A stretch of 64,000 nucleotides of DNA from Novosphingobium sp. MW5 (GCA_025938935.1 JAPCWB010000001.1:1984001-2048000); one strand, 5' to 3'. Shown: positions 8,413 through 18,083, counted from the stretch's first letter. Numbers and translations are program-made. Notes: a model not told the origin generated them from the sequence alone.

Positions 8413-9233
8413 AGTTAAAGACCCTGCTATTCTGCTCCGCGCTGGCGCTTATACCGCAAGTCTCCGCCGCGAAGGGGCCCGACCGGGTCGCCGCGCTTGA
8501 GGCGAAGGTCGAGGCGCTGACCCGCGAGACCACGCGCGCGCATGATCGTGCCGCCGTCGAGAACCTGTTCGGTCGTTACATGACGCTGCACAACGCCTTC
8601 CGCGATCCTGAAATCATTTCGCTTTGGGTGAAGAAGGGCACGCCCGACGTGCGCGCGCAATATTCGAACAACGGCGTCTATACCAACTGGGACAATATCA
8701 TGTCCTACCACGCCCAGCGGCCGAACCCGCCGGGCAAGCTGATCTACCACTTCCTCGCCAGCCCGATCATCGAGGTTGCCGCCGACGGCAAGACGGCCAA
8801 GGGCATGTGGCTGATGTCGGGACTTGAAAGCGGATTGACCTCTCCGGAAGCCGCCAAGGGTGCGCCGGATTTCATGTATGAGAAGAACGTCACCGTGGAC
8901 GGCAAGAAGGTGTGGATGCACACCGTCTATGCCAAGTACGGCGTCGATTTCATCAAGCAGGACGGTGAGTGGAAGATCTGGCACTTCCACTGCTTCGAGG
9001 TCGCCCGCGCACCCTATGGCCTGGGCTGGATTCCCTTCGCCGCTGCGGCGCAGGACAGCCCCTTCGCCGATGACCTGATGTATTTCGGCGAAGACGGCAA
9101 GCCGGTGATGATGCCCAAGCCCGACGGCCCGGCGACGATCCGCCATAATCCATATCGGACAGACAAGGGCCAGACGATGGATCTCAAACCACCGGTGCCA
9201 TATCGCACCTTCAGCGAGACCTTCGCATATTGA
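8409..9233 (+). CDS. exported SnoaL-like (nuclear transport factor 2 family) protein
   Basis: A 274-residue protein with a signal peptide (about residues 1-20, ending SAA). A predicted helix ALEAKVEALTRE follows, then a SnoaL-like domain: ENLFGRYMTLHNAF, WLMSGLESG and WKIWHFHCFEV. SnoaL-like domains of this size occur in catabolic clusters as putative periplasmic isomerases, dehydratases or binding proteins, and the true reaction is unknown. The start at 8409 overlaps the previous stop by four bases. A second, unrelated-length SnoaL-like protein is encoded at 5955-6389. Confidence 0.75.
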   Translation: MKLKTLLFCSALALIPQVSAAKGPDRVAALEAKVEALTRETTRAHDRAAVENLFGRYMTLHNAFRDPEIISLWVKKGTPDVRAQYSNNGVYTNWDNIMSYHAQRPNPPGKLIYHFLASPIIEVAADGKTAKGMWLMSGLESGLTSPEAAKGAPDFMYEKNVTVDGKKVWMHTVYAKYGVDFIKQDGEWKIWHFHCFEVARAPYGLGWIPFAAAAQDSPFADDLMYFGEDGKPVMMPKPDGPATIRHNPYRTDKGQTMDLKPPVPYRTFSETFAY

Positions 9234-9244
9234 AAGGCAGCTTG

Positions 9245-10804
9245 ATGCGCATGCTCCCACTAGCGATTGCGGCCCTTCTCGCAGCTACGCCGGCCATGGC
9301 CGATACCGTCGTTTCGACTGCATCGGGCTTGCTGCGCGGCAAGGTTGAGGGCAAGTCCGAGGCCTTCCTCGGTATTCCCTATGCCGCGCCGCCCGTGGGG
9401 GAAGCGCGCTGGCGCGATCCGCAGCCGGTTGCCGCCTGGACGGGCGAACGGGATGCGACACGCTTTGGCGCGGACTGCTATCAAATGGCTCCTGGCCCGT
9501 TCGGACCGTATACGGCTGAGTTCATCGCCGGGGGGCCGTTCAGTGAGGACTGCCTGAAGCTCAACATCTGGAGGCCGACAGGCGATGCCAAAGGCCTTCC
9601 GGTCTTGGTGTTCATCCACGGCGGGGCATTCCAAGGAGGGTCGGGAAGCCTGCCGATCTATAACGGCAGCAAGCTGGCTCCGCGCGGCGCGGTGGTCGTT
9701 ACCTTGAATTACCGGGTCAGCGTGTTCGGCTTCCTTGCGCATCCGGACCTGACGAACGAGAGCCCGAACAAGACCTCTGGCAATTATGGCTTGCTCGATC
9801 AGATAGAGGCGCTGCGCTGGCTGCGGCAAAATGTCGCGCGCTTCGGCGGCAACCCGGCCAACATTACTGTCTCTGGCGAGAGCGCCGGAGCTGCCTCTGT
9901 CAACGACCTGATGATTTCACCGCTGGCAAAGGGCCTGTTCGCAAAGGCCATATCATTCAGCGGACCGGCCATGGACATGGGTCTGCCGACCTTGGAGAAG
10001 GGCGAGGCCAACGGGACCGCGCTCGCCGGCCGGCTTGGAGCGGCGAACCTGGCGGAATTGCGCGCAGTGCCGGCCGACAGGCTGTTGAAAGAGGCTTTCA
10101 ACGTCCCGGCGCGGGCCGATGGACGTCCGCCCTTCCTATTCACGCCGCACCGCGATGATCATGTGGTGCCGGTCAATGCGAACGATGGCGCCGCACGAGT
10201 TATGTCGCCTGTTCCGCTGCTGGGTGGATACAACGCTGCCGAGATGACTGACTTTTCAGTGCAAACGCCGGCTGACTTCGAAAAGGCGGTGCGCCGGCGC
10301 TATGGCGCTTCGGCCGACCGTTTGCTGGCGCTCTATCCCCATGCCACTGACGAGCAGGCCAAGGCATCGAACAAGCTGATCGCGCGCGACCGTTACCTTT
10401 CCGGCCTGGTCCTGTGGTCGCAGGCTCGCACCAAGGCCTCGGGCCAGCCGGTCTATGCCTATCTTTACGACCACCCCTATCCGTCAGTGCGCGGCCAGCA
10501 GGCATGGGGCGCGTTCCATACCTCGGGACTTCCCTATGTCTTTGGCCAGCTAGGCCATGGGGAGCGGGACTTCACCGCCGTTGATGAGGCCATTTCGCGC
10601 CAGTGGCAGGATCGTCTTCTCGCCTTCATGCGCAGTGGCAATCCGTCGACTAAGGGCAGCGCATGGCCGCGCGCGACGTCCGGCAGCACCTCGATCATGG
10701 TGATCGGCGACAGGCCGGGAATGCGTCCCGCCGTTTCCACACCCGCACGTTTCGAAGCCTTCCGCGCCTATGCGGCGGCAGGCGGTTCACTCGGCCTCAT
10801 ATAG
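9245..10804 (+). CDS. exported carboxylesterase (type B family)
   Basis: A 519-residue secreted or periplasmic esterase. It has a signal peptide (about residues 1-19, ending AMA). The oxyanion-hole segment is HGGAFQGG and the nucleophile elbow is GESAGA. EAFLGIPYAAPPVGEARW near the N-terminus is the usual start of this family. The catalytic His is probably in GAFHTSGLPYVF. It would hydrolyse esters such as acylated glycosides or aromatic esters. I chose ATG at 9245, preceded by AAAGG; a TTG at 9230 is in frame. It is the third gene of the 8026 operon. Confidence 0.88.
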   Translation: MRMLPLAIAALLAATPAMADTVVSTASGLLRGKVEGKSEAFLGIPYAAPPVGEARWRDPQPVAAWTGERDATRFGADCYQMAPGPFGPYTAEFIAGGPFSEDCLKLNIWRPTGDAKGLPVLVFIHGGAFQGGSGSLPIYNGSKLAPRGAVVVTLNYRVSVFGFLAHPDLTNESPNKTSGNYGLLDQIEALRWLRQNVARFGGNPANITVSGESAGAASVNDLMISPLAKGLFAKAISFSGPAMDMGLPTLEKGEANGTALAGRLGAANLAELRAVPADRLLKEAFNVPARADGRPPFLFTPHRDDHVVPVNANDGAARVMSPVPLLGGYNAAEMTDFSVQTPADFEKAVRRRYGASADRLLALYPHATDEQAKASNKLIARDRYLSGLVLWSQARTKASGQPVYAYLYDHPYPSVRGQQAWGAFHTSGLPYVFGQLGHGERDFTAVDEAISRQWQDRLLAFMRSGNPSTKGSAWPRATSGSTSIMVIGDRPGMRPAVSTPARFEAFRAYAAAGGSLGLI

Positions 10805-10822
10805 GCCCAACGGAGAAAACCC

Positions 10823-11596
10823 ATGTCTTTCGAACTGTCGGTCAACCTGGAATACATGTTCCATGAAGCAGGCGAGCGCCTGGAAGACCGCATGGCCGCC
10901 GCCGCCGCTGCTGGCTTCACCAAGGTGGAGATCTTCACGACCTCCAATCGCGATGTGCCCTCGCTGAAAAAGGCGCTGGAGGACAACGGTTGCGAACTGG
11001 TCGGCGTCGTCACCGATCCGCGCCACCAGATCTGCCTTGAGCCGAACCACGAAGCCTTCCGCGAAATGTTTGCGGCGGCGGCCAAGGATGCCGAGGCGCT
11101 CGGCTGCCCGAACATCGTTGTGCCCTCGGGCGCGGCCGTTCCGTTTCTGCGCCGCCCGATGCAGCTCGAAAACGTCGCCAAGGCCATTGCCAGCGTGTTG
11201 CCCATCGCCGAGGCGCACGGCCTGACCATCCTGCTTGAGCCGGTCAACACGCGCTTCGACCATCCCGGCGTGCTCTTCGCCATGACCGAGGATGCCGTCG
11301 ACGTGATCGAGAGTGTAGGCAGCCCGAGGGTCAAGCTGCTCTACGACGTGTACCACTCGATCACCGAGCGCGAGGATCCCTTCACGGTGCTGCCGCAGGT
11401 CGCCAAGCACATCGGCCACATCCAGATCGCCGACGCGCCGGGCCGCGGCGAGCCAGGATCGGGCGCGGTTGACTGGAAGGCCATCCTGAACGCGATCGAG
11501 CAGACCGGCTACACCGGCCTGATCGGTCTTGAATGTTCGCCGACCAAGGCTTCGACGGCTGAGGCGCTTGCCTATATCCGCCAGCTTTGCGCATAG
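10823..11596 (+). CDS. hydroxypyruvate isomerase-like TIM-barrel protein (copy 1)
   Basis: A 257-residue xylose-isomerase-like barrel. Family marks are ILLEPVNTRFDHPG (metal-binding Glu), KLLYDVYHS (Asp and His) and HIQIADAPGRGEPGSG, the last typical of the hydroxypyruvate isomerase (Hyi) branch. It is probably a sugar or hydroxypyruvate isomerase/epimerase acting on a catabolic intermediate; the substrate is not predictable. A GGAGAAAACCC ribosome site precedes ATG at 10823. It is followed seven bases later by a paralogue of nearly the same length. Confidence 0.8.
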   Translation: MSFELSVNLEYMFHEAGERLEDRMAAAAAAGFTKVEIFTTSNRDVPSLKKALEDNGCELVGVVTDPRHQICLEPNHEAFREMFAAAAKDAEALGCPNIVVPSGAAVPFLRRPMQLENVAKAIASVLPIAEAHGLTILLEPVNTRFDHPGVLFAMTEDAVDVIESVGSPRVKLLYDVYHSITEREDPFTVLPQVAKHIGHIQIADAPGRGEPGSGAVDWKAILNAIEQTGYTGLIGLECSPTKASTAEALAYIRQLCA

Positions 11597-11602
11597 GCGC
11601 AG

Positions 11603-12379
11603 GTGGTGGGATACGAACTGTCGATCAACCTCGAATATGCCTTTTGCGAGGCTGGGGAACTGATCGAGGACCGAATTCGCGCTGCAGCAATGGCAGGCTG
11701 TCGCAAGGTCGAGATCTTCGTCACGCGTGGCCGCAACCTAGAGGCGATCCGCGCTGCGCTGCGTGAAACCGGGACGGAACTGGTCAGCACGGTGGCGGAC
11801 TATGCCACTCAGCTGGTCGATCCGGAAACGCACGATGGATTTTGCGCTATCTTCCGCCAGGCGGCAGAAGAGGCGCGCTTCCTCGGCTGTCGCAACGTGG
11901 TCGTCATTTCCGGACGCGGGGTCCCTTGGTTGCGTCGTCCGGCCCAGCATCGCATTTTCGCCGATGCGCTGGTTCGGCTCGTGCCAATCGCCGAAGAGCT
12001 CGACGTGACCATCCTTCTCGAATCCGCCAATACCCGGCACGATCATCCCGGGGTGCTATGCTCGACAACACAGGACAGCGTCGACGTTGCCGAACTGGTT
12101 GGCTCTCCCCGAGTTCGGCTGATCTACGACCTTTATCAGTCGGTCATGGAGGGTGAGGACCCCTCGCTGGCACTTCGGGCGGCGGCACCATATCTCGCGC
12201 ACATACAGGTAGCAGACACCCCCGGCCGCGGTGAACCCGGCTCAGGTCGGATCGACTGGCCGGCGATGCTCAACCTGTTCAAGAGCGTCGGATACCGGGG
12301 ACCAATAGGCCTTGAATTTTCGCCGACCAAGGCTTCGACGGCCGAGGCGCTGGCCTATTTCCGGGAGCTTTGCGCCTGA
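11603..12379 (+). CDS. hydroxypyruvate isomerase-like TIM-barrel protein (copy 2)
   Basis: A 258-residue paralogue of the preceding gene. The same framework recurs throughout: ELSINLEYAF, ILLESANTRHDHPG, RLIYDLYQS, HIQVADTPGRGEPGSG and EFSPTKASTAEALAYF. The start is GTG at 11603 or 11606, and AGGTG just before it is a weak site, so translation may depend on the upstream gene. The pair looks like a tandem duplication followed by divergence. Metal ligands are kept in both copies, which suggests two active enzymes, a heteromer, or successive steps. Confidence 0.8.
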   Translation: MVGYELSINLEYAFCEAGELIEDRIRAAAMAGCRKVEIFVTRGRNLEAIRAALRETGTELVSTVADYATQLVDPETHDGFCAIFRQAAEEARFLGCRNVVVISGRGVPWLRRPAQHRIFADALVRLVPIAEELDVTILLESANTRHDHPGVLCSTTQDSVDVAELVGSPRVRLIYDLYQSVMEGEDPSLALRAAAPYLAHIQVADTPGRGEPGSGRIDWPAMLNLFKSVGYRGPIGLEFSPTKASTAEALAYFRELCA

Positions 12380-12399
12380 GCTATCCAGCCTGCGGAGCC

Positions 12400-13359
12400 T
12401 CAGGGCTTCGCAGACAGGAGGCCATTGCCCTTCATCCAGGCCATGAACTGACCGAACCACAGGTCGCTGGTGGTGTTCTGCGTCTGGCTGCCAAAGCCGT
12501 GGCCGCCGTTCAGGTAATAGTGCAGTTCCACCTTTCCGCCGGCCTTCTGCCAGCTTTCGACAAGACCGAAGCCTTCCTTGTTGAACAGCTGGTCGTCAGA
12601 GGACAGCGCAACGAATAGCGGCTGCGGCGACTTGGGAGGCGTCACTGCGCGCATCGAACCATAGATCGGCGCGACAAAATCGGGTCGGGCATCCGGCGCG
12701 TCGAGCAGGGTTGTGCGCAGCGTGGTCATGGCACCGGCGGAAAAGCCGATCATGCCGACGCGCTTGGTATCGACTCCCCACTTGGCGGCATTGGCGCGGA
12801 TCATGCGGAGTGCGACCTGAGCATCGGCTGCGGCCACGTCAGTCGCGGCGGACATGTCAGGCGCGATGGTTTCGGTGCCGGATCGCGGCCGGAACAGTGC
12901 GGCCATCGAACCCATGAAATCAGCTTCACTGTCGGGCGTTTCCATCGTCCGGTATTTCAGCACGAATGCGGCAACTCCCTGGGCGGCCAGCCACTTGGCC
13001 ACGCCCCAGCCTTCGCTGCTGGCGGAAACAAAACGAAAGCCGCCGCCGGGGACGACGAGCACCGCCGCGCCGGTCGCCTTGCCTTTTTCCGGCAGGAACG
13101 GGGTCAGCGTCGGCTTGGTGACGTTGCGGATCCAGACCTGGTTGCCCATGCCGGTCCACACTTCCTTCTGCTTCCAGTTCTCCGAACCGGGCGCCGCGCC
13201 GGAATAGAGCGGAATGGCATCGGGTTCGGGCTGGATGGCAATGCGCTGGGGCGGGACGAAGCCGGGCGGGGGCGCCGGCGGAGGTGTTTGAGCCATGGCG
13301 GGGATCGAGCAGCTTGCCACGGCAAATGCAAGGGCGGCAGCATTGGTCTTGAAGCGCAT
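12400..13359 (-). CDS. exported alpha/beta hydrolase (BD-FAE/acetyl-xylan-esterase-like)
   Basis: A 319-residue hydrolase with a signal peptide (about residues 1-22, ending AMA) and a proline-rich linker. VVPGGGFRFV is the oxyanion segment, GFSAGA the nucleophile elbow and NGGHGFG the catalytic histidine region. Similar proteins deacetylate sugars or plant polysaccharides. I chose ATG at 13359 with GGGAGA nine bases upstream; a start at 13389 would place extra residues before the signal peptide. It is the last gene of a minus operon: GPH symporter, ThuA-like, nucleoside hydrolase, this hydrolase. Confidence 0.8.
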   Translation of the reverse strand: MRFKTNAAALAFAVASCSIPAMAQTPPPAPPPGFVPPQRIAIQPEPDAIPLYSGAAPGSENWKQKEVWTGMGNQVWIRNVTKPTLTPFLPEKGKATGAAVLVVPGGGFRFVSASSEGWGVAKWLAAQGVAAFVLKYRTMETPDSEADFMGSMAALFRPRSGTETIAPDMSAATDVAAADAQVALRMIRANAAKWGVDTKRVGMIGFSAGAMTTLRTTLLDAPDARPDFVAPIYGSMRAVTPPKSPQPLFVALSSDDQLFNKEGFGLVESWQKAGGKVELHYYLNGGHGFGSQTQNTTSDLWFGQFMAWMKGNGLLSAKP

Positions 13360-13399
13360 GGAATAGAATCTCCCGGAGTTCACCTGCATTTGCCGCAGG

Positions 13400-14380
13400 T
13401 CATTTCAGTTTCGCAGCCGAATGCAACCGCAGGCGGGCAAGAAAATCGGCGTGGGTCGTGCGCGCATCGAGTATTTCGAACACGCGGAGGGTGCGGCCCG
13501 GGACCGGCTCGCCATAGCGAAGGTCCTTGCCGATGCGCCGCGCAGGAATTTCGCGCGACTGGCTGGTCTCGGCGGTGATCGCGCTCAGCAGCACGAGCGG
13601 GCTGTCACCCATCGGCCAGACGCCGCCGAAATCGATGAAATCAGGCGGATTGGTGAACTGGTCATAGAGCCAGCGCGAAAAGGGCGAGATCGGGCGCAGG
13701 TCTGCCTCCATCTCGGCGACCGAATAGCCCATCTGGCGGTAGGCTGGCTGCGGCACCTGCCACAGCGGCACCTTGCTGCGCTCGATCACTTCCCGCGCGG
13801 CCTCGGCATCCATGGCCATGTTGTATTCCCAACCGCCCTCCGGATAGCCGCCACCGCCAATCCAGATGACCTTCATTCGGCCCGCGATTTTGGGTTCGAG
13901 CCGCAGTGCCTCGGCGAGGTTGGTCAGCGGCCCGCCGCAGGTAAATATGAGCGGTAAGGGATGCTCGCGCATGGCTTCGGCCACGATGGCCTGCGCCGCC
14001 ACGCCGGGATCGCGGTCCGCGGCGGAGGGGGCTTCCGCCCCGGACACGACTGGCACCGGATGCGCCAGTTTCAGGCGGTCGATCAGTTCGACCGCAATGT
14101 CATAGCCCTGCCGCGCGGTCTGGCCGTCGATCTTGCCGGGCACCTTGAACTTGTCGCTGAGGAACGAACTGGTGACCAGCACCACGTGCGTGCGCGGCGC
14201 GAGGAGCTGGTGGGCGAGGGCGACAAGACCGTCCGGATCACCTGAAAAATCGTTGTCGACGATGACCCGCGCGCTGGCTTTTTGGGGGATCATCTTGTCC
14301 GGTGTAGCCGAGAGGCGCGTCCCGGTGGCAATTGCCGCCGCCAGCCCCGCGCCAATCGCGCCGCGCCGGCTCCAGCTCAC
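13400..14380 (-). CDS. nucleoside hydrolase-like protein with Tat-type signal
   Basis: A 326-residue protein. DNDFSGDPDG near residue 40 matches the calcium-binding DxDxxxDxDD-like motif of inosine-uridine-preferring nucleoside hydrolases, although the last Asp is Gly here. FTCGGPLTNLAEAL is the second conserved block. The N-terminus (SRRGAIGAGLAAA) looks like a twin-arginine signal, so it may act in the periplasm. The start is GTG at 14380, and GTGA overlaps the stop of the corrected ThuA-like gene. The position beside a sugar symporter suggests glycoside rather than nucleoside cleavage, which is inference. Confidence 0.78.
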   Translation of the reverse strand: MSWSRRGAIGAGLAAAIATGTRLSATPDKMIPQKASARVIVDNDFSGDPDGLVALAHQLLAPRTHVVLVTSSFLSDKFKVPGKIDGQTARQGYDIAVELIDRLKLAHPVPVVSGAEAPSAADRDPGVAAQAIVAEAMREHPLPLIFTCGGPLTNLAEALRLEPKIAGRMKVIWIGGGGYPEGGWEYNMAMDAEAAREVIERSKVPLWQVPQPAYRQMGYSVAEMEADLRPISPFSRWLYDQFTNPPDFIDFGGVWPMGDSPLVLLSAITAETSQSREIPARRIGKDLRYGEPVPGRTLRVFEILDARTTHADFLARLRLHSAAKLK

Positions 14381-15329
14381 TTGCCGGCTTCGACTGGGAA
14401 GTCCGCTGCCTTGTCGAAGGGGGGATGGTCACTTTGCCAGTCGCTGCCCATTCTGTCCCTCTCGCCAACAGCGTTCGCACACCGTCATACATCATCGTAT
14501 CCGGCCCGTGGCCCAAGGTCATCGAGAAAACCCGGCCCTTGCCATAGTCCTGCACCCAGATTTGCGGATGGCTGGCATTGATGCCCTTCATCGTCCTGAG
14601 CTTTTCAGGACTATAGGCGGCTGCCGGATACTTTGGTCCCGATTTTTCGGGTTCGTAGGCATCGGCTGAATCGAAAGCAGTCGCCAGCACATGGACCTTG
14701 GCCTCGGGGGCGAAGACCATGTTCGTGTACATGTCCTCAGTGAAGGTCCAGTGTAAGCGGCGCAGGCCCTTCGTGATCGGGTGTTCACGGTCCGTCAGTT
14801 CGAACATGAAGGCATCGGGTGGCGAACGGCGGCTGAAGCCGGGCTGCATGGTTGCGCCGACCAGCTTCTTGTATTCCGGAATGTCGCGCCCCCATGTGAA
14901 GGAGGAGTGGTAGGCAACGAGGCCGCCGCCTTCGCGGACGTACTGGTACAGCGCCTCAAAGGCCGCGGGGGACCACAGGTGCTGCTTTTCATCCGCATAG
15001 TTCCAGCGGCTTGAATAGTTGAGCAGGACGACGTCGTACTTCTTCAGCATGGCCAGCGTGCCATCGTCGAAGTCCTCAGTCACGCGCACGTCGAAGCGGC
15101 CGGTATCCTGGAACTGCTTGCGGATCAGGTTGTTCACGCCGGTCCAGTCGTGCTCGTAGGAATTCTGGCCGGAGATGATCAGAACCTTGAGCCGTTCCTC
15201 CTTCGGATCGACGGGTATGGCCACGCGCTGGACCGTTTCCGGCGGACGGTATGGCACGACCATGATCGGCTGGGCGAGCGCGGGGACGGCGGCAAGCAGT
15301 GCCGTAAGGCTCAGGATCAGACGCTTCAT
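14377..15329 (-). CDS. exported ThuA-like protein, frameshift near the 3' end
   Basis: A protein of about 317 residues with a signal peptide (MKRLILSLTALLAAVPALA). The ThuA-type (class I amidotransferase-like) fold follows: LKVLIISGQNSYEHDW, DVVLLNYSSRW, GGGLVAYHSSF and FSMTLGHGPDTM. As read, the frame runs on into the next gene antisense to 14238. One extra G in the six-G run at 14419-14424 makes it end FDKAADFPVEAGK, with its stop overlapping the next start (GTGA). Members are tied to trehalose or 3-keto-sugar use. The ATG start overlaps the upstream symporter stop (TGATG). Confidence 0.75.
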
Positions 15330-16678
15330 CACTTGGCTCCCCGGGCGGCAATTTCGTCGCGAATTTGCTGTTCCTTGCCGTCCATCGGCCAGAACCAGAA
15401 GATCACAGCTTGCAGCAGGAGCATTGCCGCCGTGCCGCCGTAATAGGTCCAGCGAATTGCTTCGCGCGCGGAATCACTCACGGCGCCGGGGGTGTAGTCC
15501 GCCGCGGCGAGCATGAAGGCGATGCCCGCCGTGCCGAGCGCCATGCCGACCTTGGTGGCAAGGCTGACGCCGGCTGACAGCAGGCCTTCGTTGCGCGATC
15601 CGAACATCCACTCGTGATAGTCCACGGTCAGAGCGATCATGGCGAAGGCGGCGGTGATGGTGATCGAGGTTGTCAGGCAGGCGATGAAATAGACGATCAG
15701 GAACAGCGTCCAGTTGCCTTCGAGGAAGGGCAGGATCAGGAACAGCGCCGCCGCAATCAGCACCGCGCCCAGCGAGCCATTGCGGATGCCGGTGCGGGCA
15801 AGGATCGGCGGCGCGACGAAGGCGGAAAGCAGCAAGGTTCCCGCCACGCCCGGCAACATGAAACCGATCAACCAAGGTTCGCGGAAAGCATCGATGGCGA
15901 GGTTGAAAGTCACCGCCATCATGCCGCCGAAGCGCACGAAATAGGCAAGGCAGGCAAAGAATGTGACCAGCCATGCCCGATTGCGCAGCATCTCTCCGAC
16001 AGAGGGAAGCAGGGGCGGCGTTTCGGTTTGGTCCTCCACAATCCGCTCGCGGCAGTTGGCATAGAGCGAGACGATCGAGACGAGCGAGATCACCGCAAAG
16101 ATCATGGCCACCTTGCGATAGCCATCCGGGCTGTTCTCTCCCCCGAATGCAGCCAGCAAGGGCGCGACGGCCGCTGTTCCCAGCACTACCGAAACCGAAG
16201 TGCCCAGAGAGCGCATGCCGCTCAGCTTCAGCCGGTCGCCGGTGTCACTCGTCATCATCGGCATCAGCGCGGTATAGGGGATCGCTCCCAAGGACATCAG
16301 GATGCCCAGCGCCTTGAAGGTGACGAAGGCATAGACCAGCTGCGCCTGCTGGCCCCAGTCCGGCATGGAAAACAGGGCCACGTAAACCGCCGCATAGGGC
16401 AGGGCCATGAACAGGAAATAGGGCCGCGTCCGTCCCCAGCGGGTGCGCGTGCGGTCCACCGCGATGCCTACGCCCATGTCGATCACCGCATCCAGCAGGC
16501 GGGCGATCAGGAAGATCGTGCCGACCGCTGCAGCGGGGAGCTTGATGACGTTGACGTAGTAGAACAGCAGCGTGCCACTGACCATGTTGTAGGGCAGGCT
16601 GAACCCGAGGTCGCCGAAGCCATAGCTCAACCGCTCGCGCAGGGTCAGCTTTGCCGTTGTCGCATTTGCTGGTGACAT
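15329..16678 (-). CDS. MFS transporter, GPH family
   Basis: A 449-residue membrane protein with about 12 helices. LDAVIDMGVGIAVDRTRTRWG is read here as the GPH motif region (Asp-rich helix 2 end, then the charged loop), near residues 54-75. LSYGFGDLGFSLPYN at the N-terminus is also typical. It is predicted to import a glycoside or sugar by cation symport. ATG at 16678 follows GGAGCGGGTG; a GTG one codon upstream is possible. First gene of the operon with ThuA-like, nucleoside hydrolase and esterase, so it probably imports their substrate or product. Confidence 0.87.
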   Translation of the reverse strand: MSPANATTAKLTLRERLSYGFGDLGFSLPYNMVSGTLLFYYVNVIKLPAAAVGTIFLIARLLDAVIDMGVGIAVDRTRTRWGRTRPYFLFMALPYAAVYVALFSMPDWGQQAQLVYAFVTFKALGILMSLGAIPYTALMPMMTSDTGDRLKLSGMRSLGTSVSVVLGTAAVAPLLAAFGGENSPDGYRKVAMIFAVISLVSIVSLYANCRERIVEDQTETPPLLPSVGEMLRNRAWLVTFFACLAYFVRFGGMMAVTFNLAIDAFREPWLIGFMLPGVAGTLLLSAFVAPPILARTGIRNGSLGAVLIAAALFLILPFLEGNWTLFLIVYFIACLTTSITITAAFAMIALTVDYHEWMFGSRNEGLLSAGVSLATKVGMALGTAGIAFMLAAADYTPGAVSDSAREAIRWTYYGGTAAMLLLQAVIFWFWPMDGKEQQIRDEIAARGAK

Positions 16679-16815
16679 CACCCGCTCCCATGCTCGGCCC
16701 CGGGACAGCCCATGCTGTCCGATGCCTGGCGGCTTGACATCCGCTACTTATTAAAACTTATATTCCATTTAAATCGCGGGGCCGTCAAGGCATCCTGCGC
16801 CATTGGGAGCAAGCT

Positions 16816-17922
16816 ATGGAAATCCTGATCATCGGCGGAGGGATCGGCGGCCTGTGCAGCGCCATCGCCTTTGGTCAGCGCGGGCACCGGGTGACGGTGA
16901 TCGAGCGCGATCCGGAGTGGTCGGTCTATGGCGTGGGCATAACGCAGCAGGCCAATGTCGTGCGCGCGGTGGCGGAACTCGGGATCCGCGACGATTACCT
17001 CGCCGCCGGCTTCGGTTTCGATGCCGTGGAGATCTATGCCCCCGATGGCACGCGGCTGGCGCGGGTGCCTTCGCCCCGGCTGGCGGAGGGCTATCCGCCG
17101 AATCTCGGCATGGGCCGGCCTGCCTTGCACGACCTGCTGGCACGCCGCACGAATGCGGTCGGGGCCGAAGTACGGTTGGGTGTTACGGTGGAGCGGATCG
17201 ACGACCACGGCGACAAGGTGGAAGTCGCCTTCTCGGACGGAACGTCGGGCTCTTATGACTTTGTCGTCGGCGCGGACGGAGTCTATTCGCAGACCCGTGC
17301 GATGATCCTCCCTGATGCCGAGAAACCCGAATTCACCGGACAGGGCGTATGGCGCTACAATTTCCCGCGTGATCCCGAAGTGGACTGCCTGCGCGCCTTC
17401 AACGGCCCGACGGGGATTGGCCTAGTGCCGATGAACCCTGAGGTCATGTACATGTTCGTGACCACGCCAGAGCCGGGCAACCCGCGCTATCCGCATGATG
17501 AGCTCGCCCCCGCAATGCGCGCGAAACTAGCCGGTACCGCGCCCTATATCAGTGCCTTGGCCGAGCAGATCACCGACAACGACGGTGTCGTCTATCGCCC
17601 GCTCGAGGGCATGATGGTGCGCGGGCCCTGGCACAAGGGGCGGGTGGTCCTGCTTGGCGATGCCGTCCACGCGACGACGCCACACCTGGGGCAGGGCGGC
17701 GGCATGGCCATCGAGGATGCGATTGTGCTGGCAGAAGAGGTTGAGACCCAGCCGACGATCGAACAGGCCTTTACGGCCTACCGCGCGCGCCGTTTCGACC
17801 GCTGCGACTACATCGTGTCGACCAGCCTTGCCATCTGCTTCGGCCAAATCGGCAAAGGTCCGCAGCTCGACATGACCAGTGTGACGCGGGAGATGTTTGA
17901 GGTGACCGCGAGGCCGATCTGA
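16816..17922 (+). CDS. FAD-dependent aromatic-ring monooxygenase
   Basis: A 368-residue single-component flavoprotein hydroxylase. The dinucleotide fold GGGIGG is at residues 8-13, the middle motif (VVGADGVYS) near residue 150, and the FAD ribityl motif GRVVLLGDAVHATTPHLGQGG near residue 275-295. It resembles salicylate or 3-hydroxybenzoate 6-hydroxylase types, which add a hydroxyl to a phenolic ring using NAD(P)H. Substrate unknown; a polyphenol or aglycone-derived phenol would fit the neighbourhood. It diverges from the GPH operon across a short AT-rich promoter region (16740-16775). Confidence 0.85.
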   Translation: MEILIIGGGIGGLCSAIAFGQRGHRVTVIERDPEWSVYGVGITQQANVVRAVAELGIRDDYLAAGFGFDAVEIYAPDGTRLARVPSPRLAEGYPPNLGMGRPALHDLLARRTNAVGAEVRLGVTVERIDDHGDKVEVAFSDGTSGSYDFVVGADGVYSQTRAMILPDAEKPEFTGQGVWRYNFPRDPEVDCLRAFNGPTGIGLVPMNPEVMYMFVTTPEPGNPRYPHDELAPAMRAKLAGTAPYISALAEQITDNDGVVYRPLEGMMVRGPWHKGRVVLLGDAVHATTPHLGQGGGMAIEDAIVLAEEVETQPTIEQAFTAYRARRFDRCDYIVSTSLAICFGQIGKGPQLDMTSVTREMFEVTARPI

Positions 17923-18059
17923 AAAAGTCTGTCAGATCAGTATGATGCCGTATCTGCCGTTTCTGTCCATGGTGATGCATTGATGGGGCAGATAGGTCGC
18001 TATCGCCAATTTGGATGCCGCTTCGCTTGACTTTCGCGCTACACTATACGAAATGGCCA

Positions 18060-18083
18060 TTCTAATTTCTAGCGTTCTAATTT
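18060..18083. repeat. two direct repeats TTCTAATTT upstream of TonB receptor
   Basis: TTCTAATTT occurs at 18060-18068 and again at 18075-18083, 15 bases apart. They lie 54 to 77 bases before the receptor start codon. The same core (TTCTAATT) forms an arm of the palindrome at 2826-2856, so both may bind the same regulator. Confidence 0.45.
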
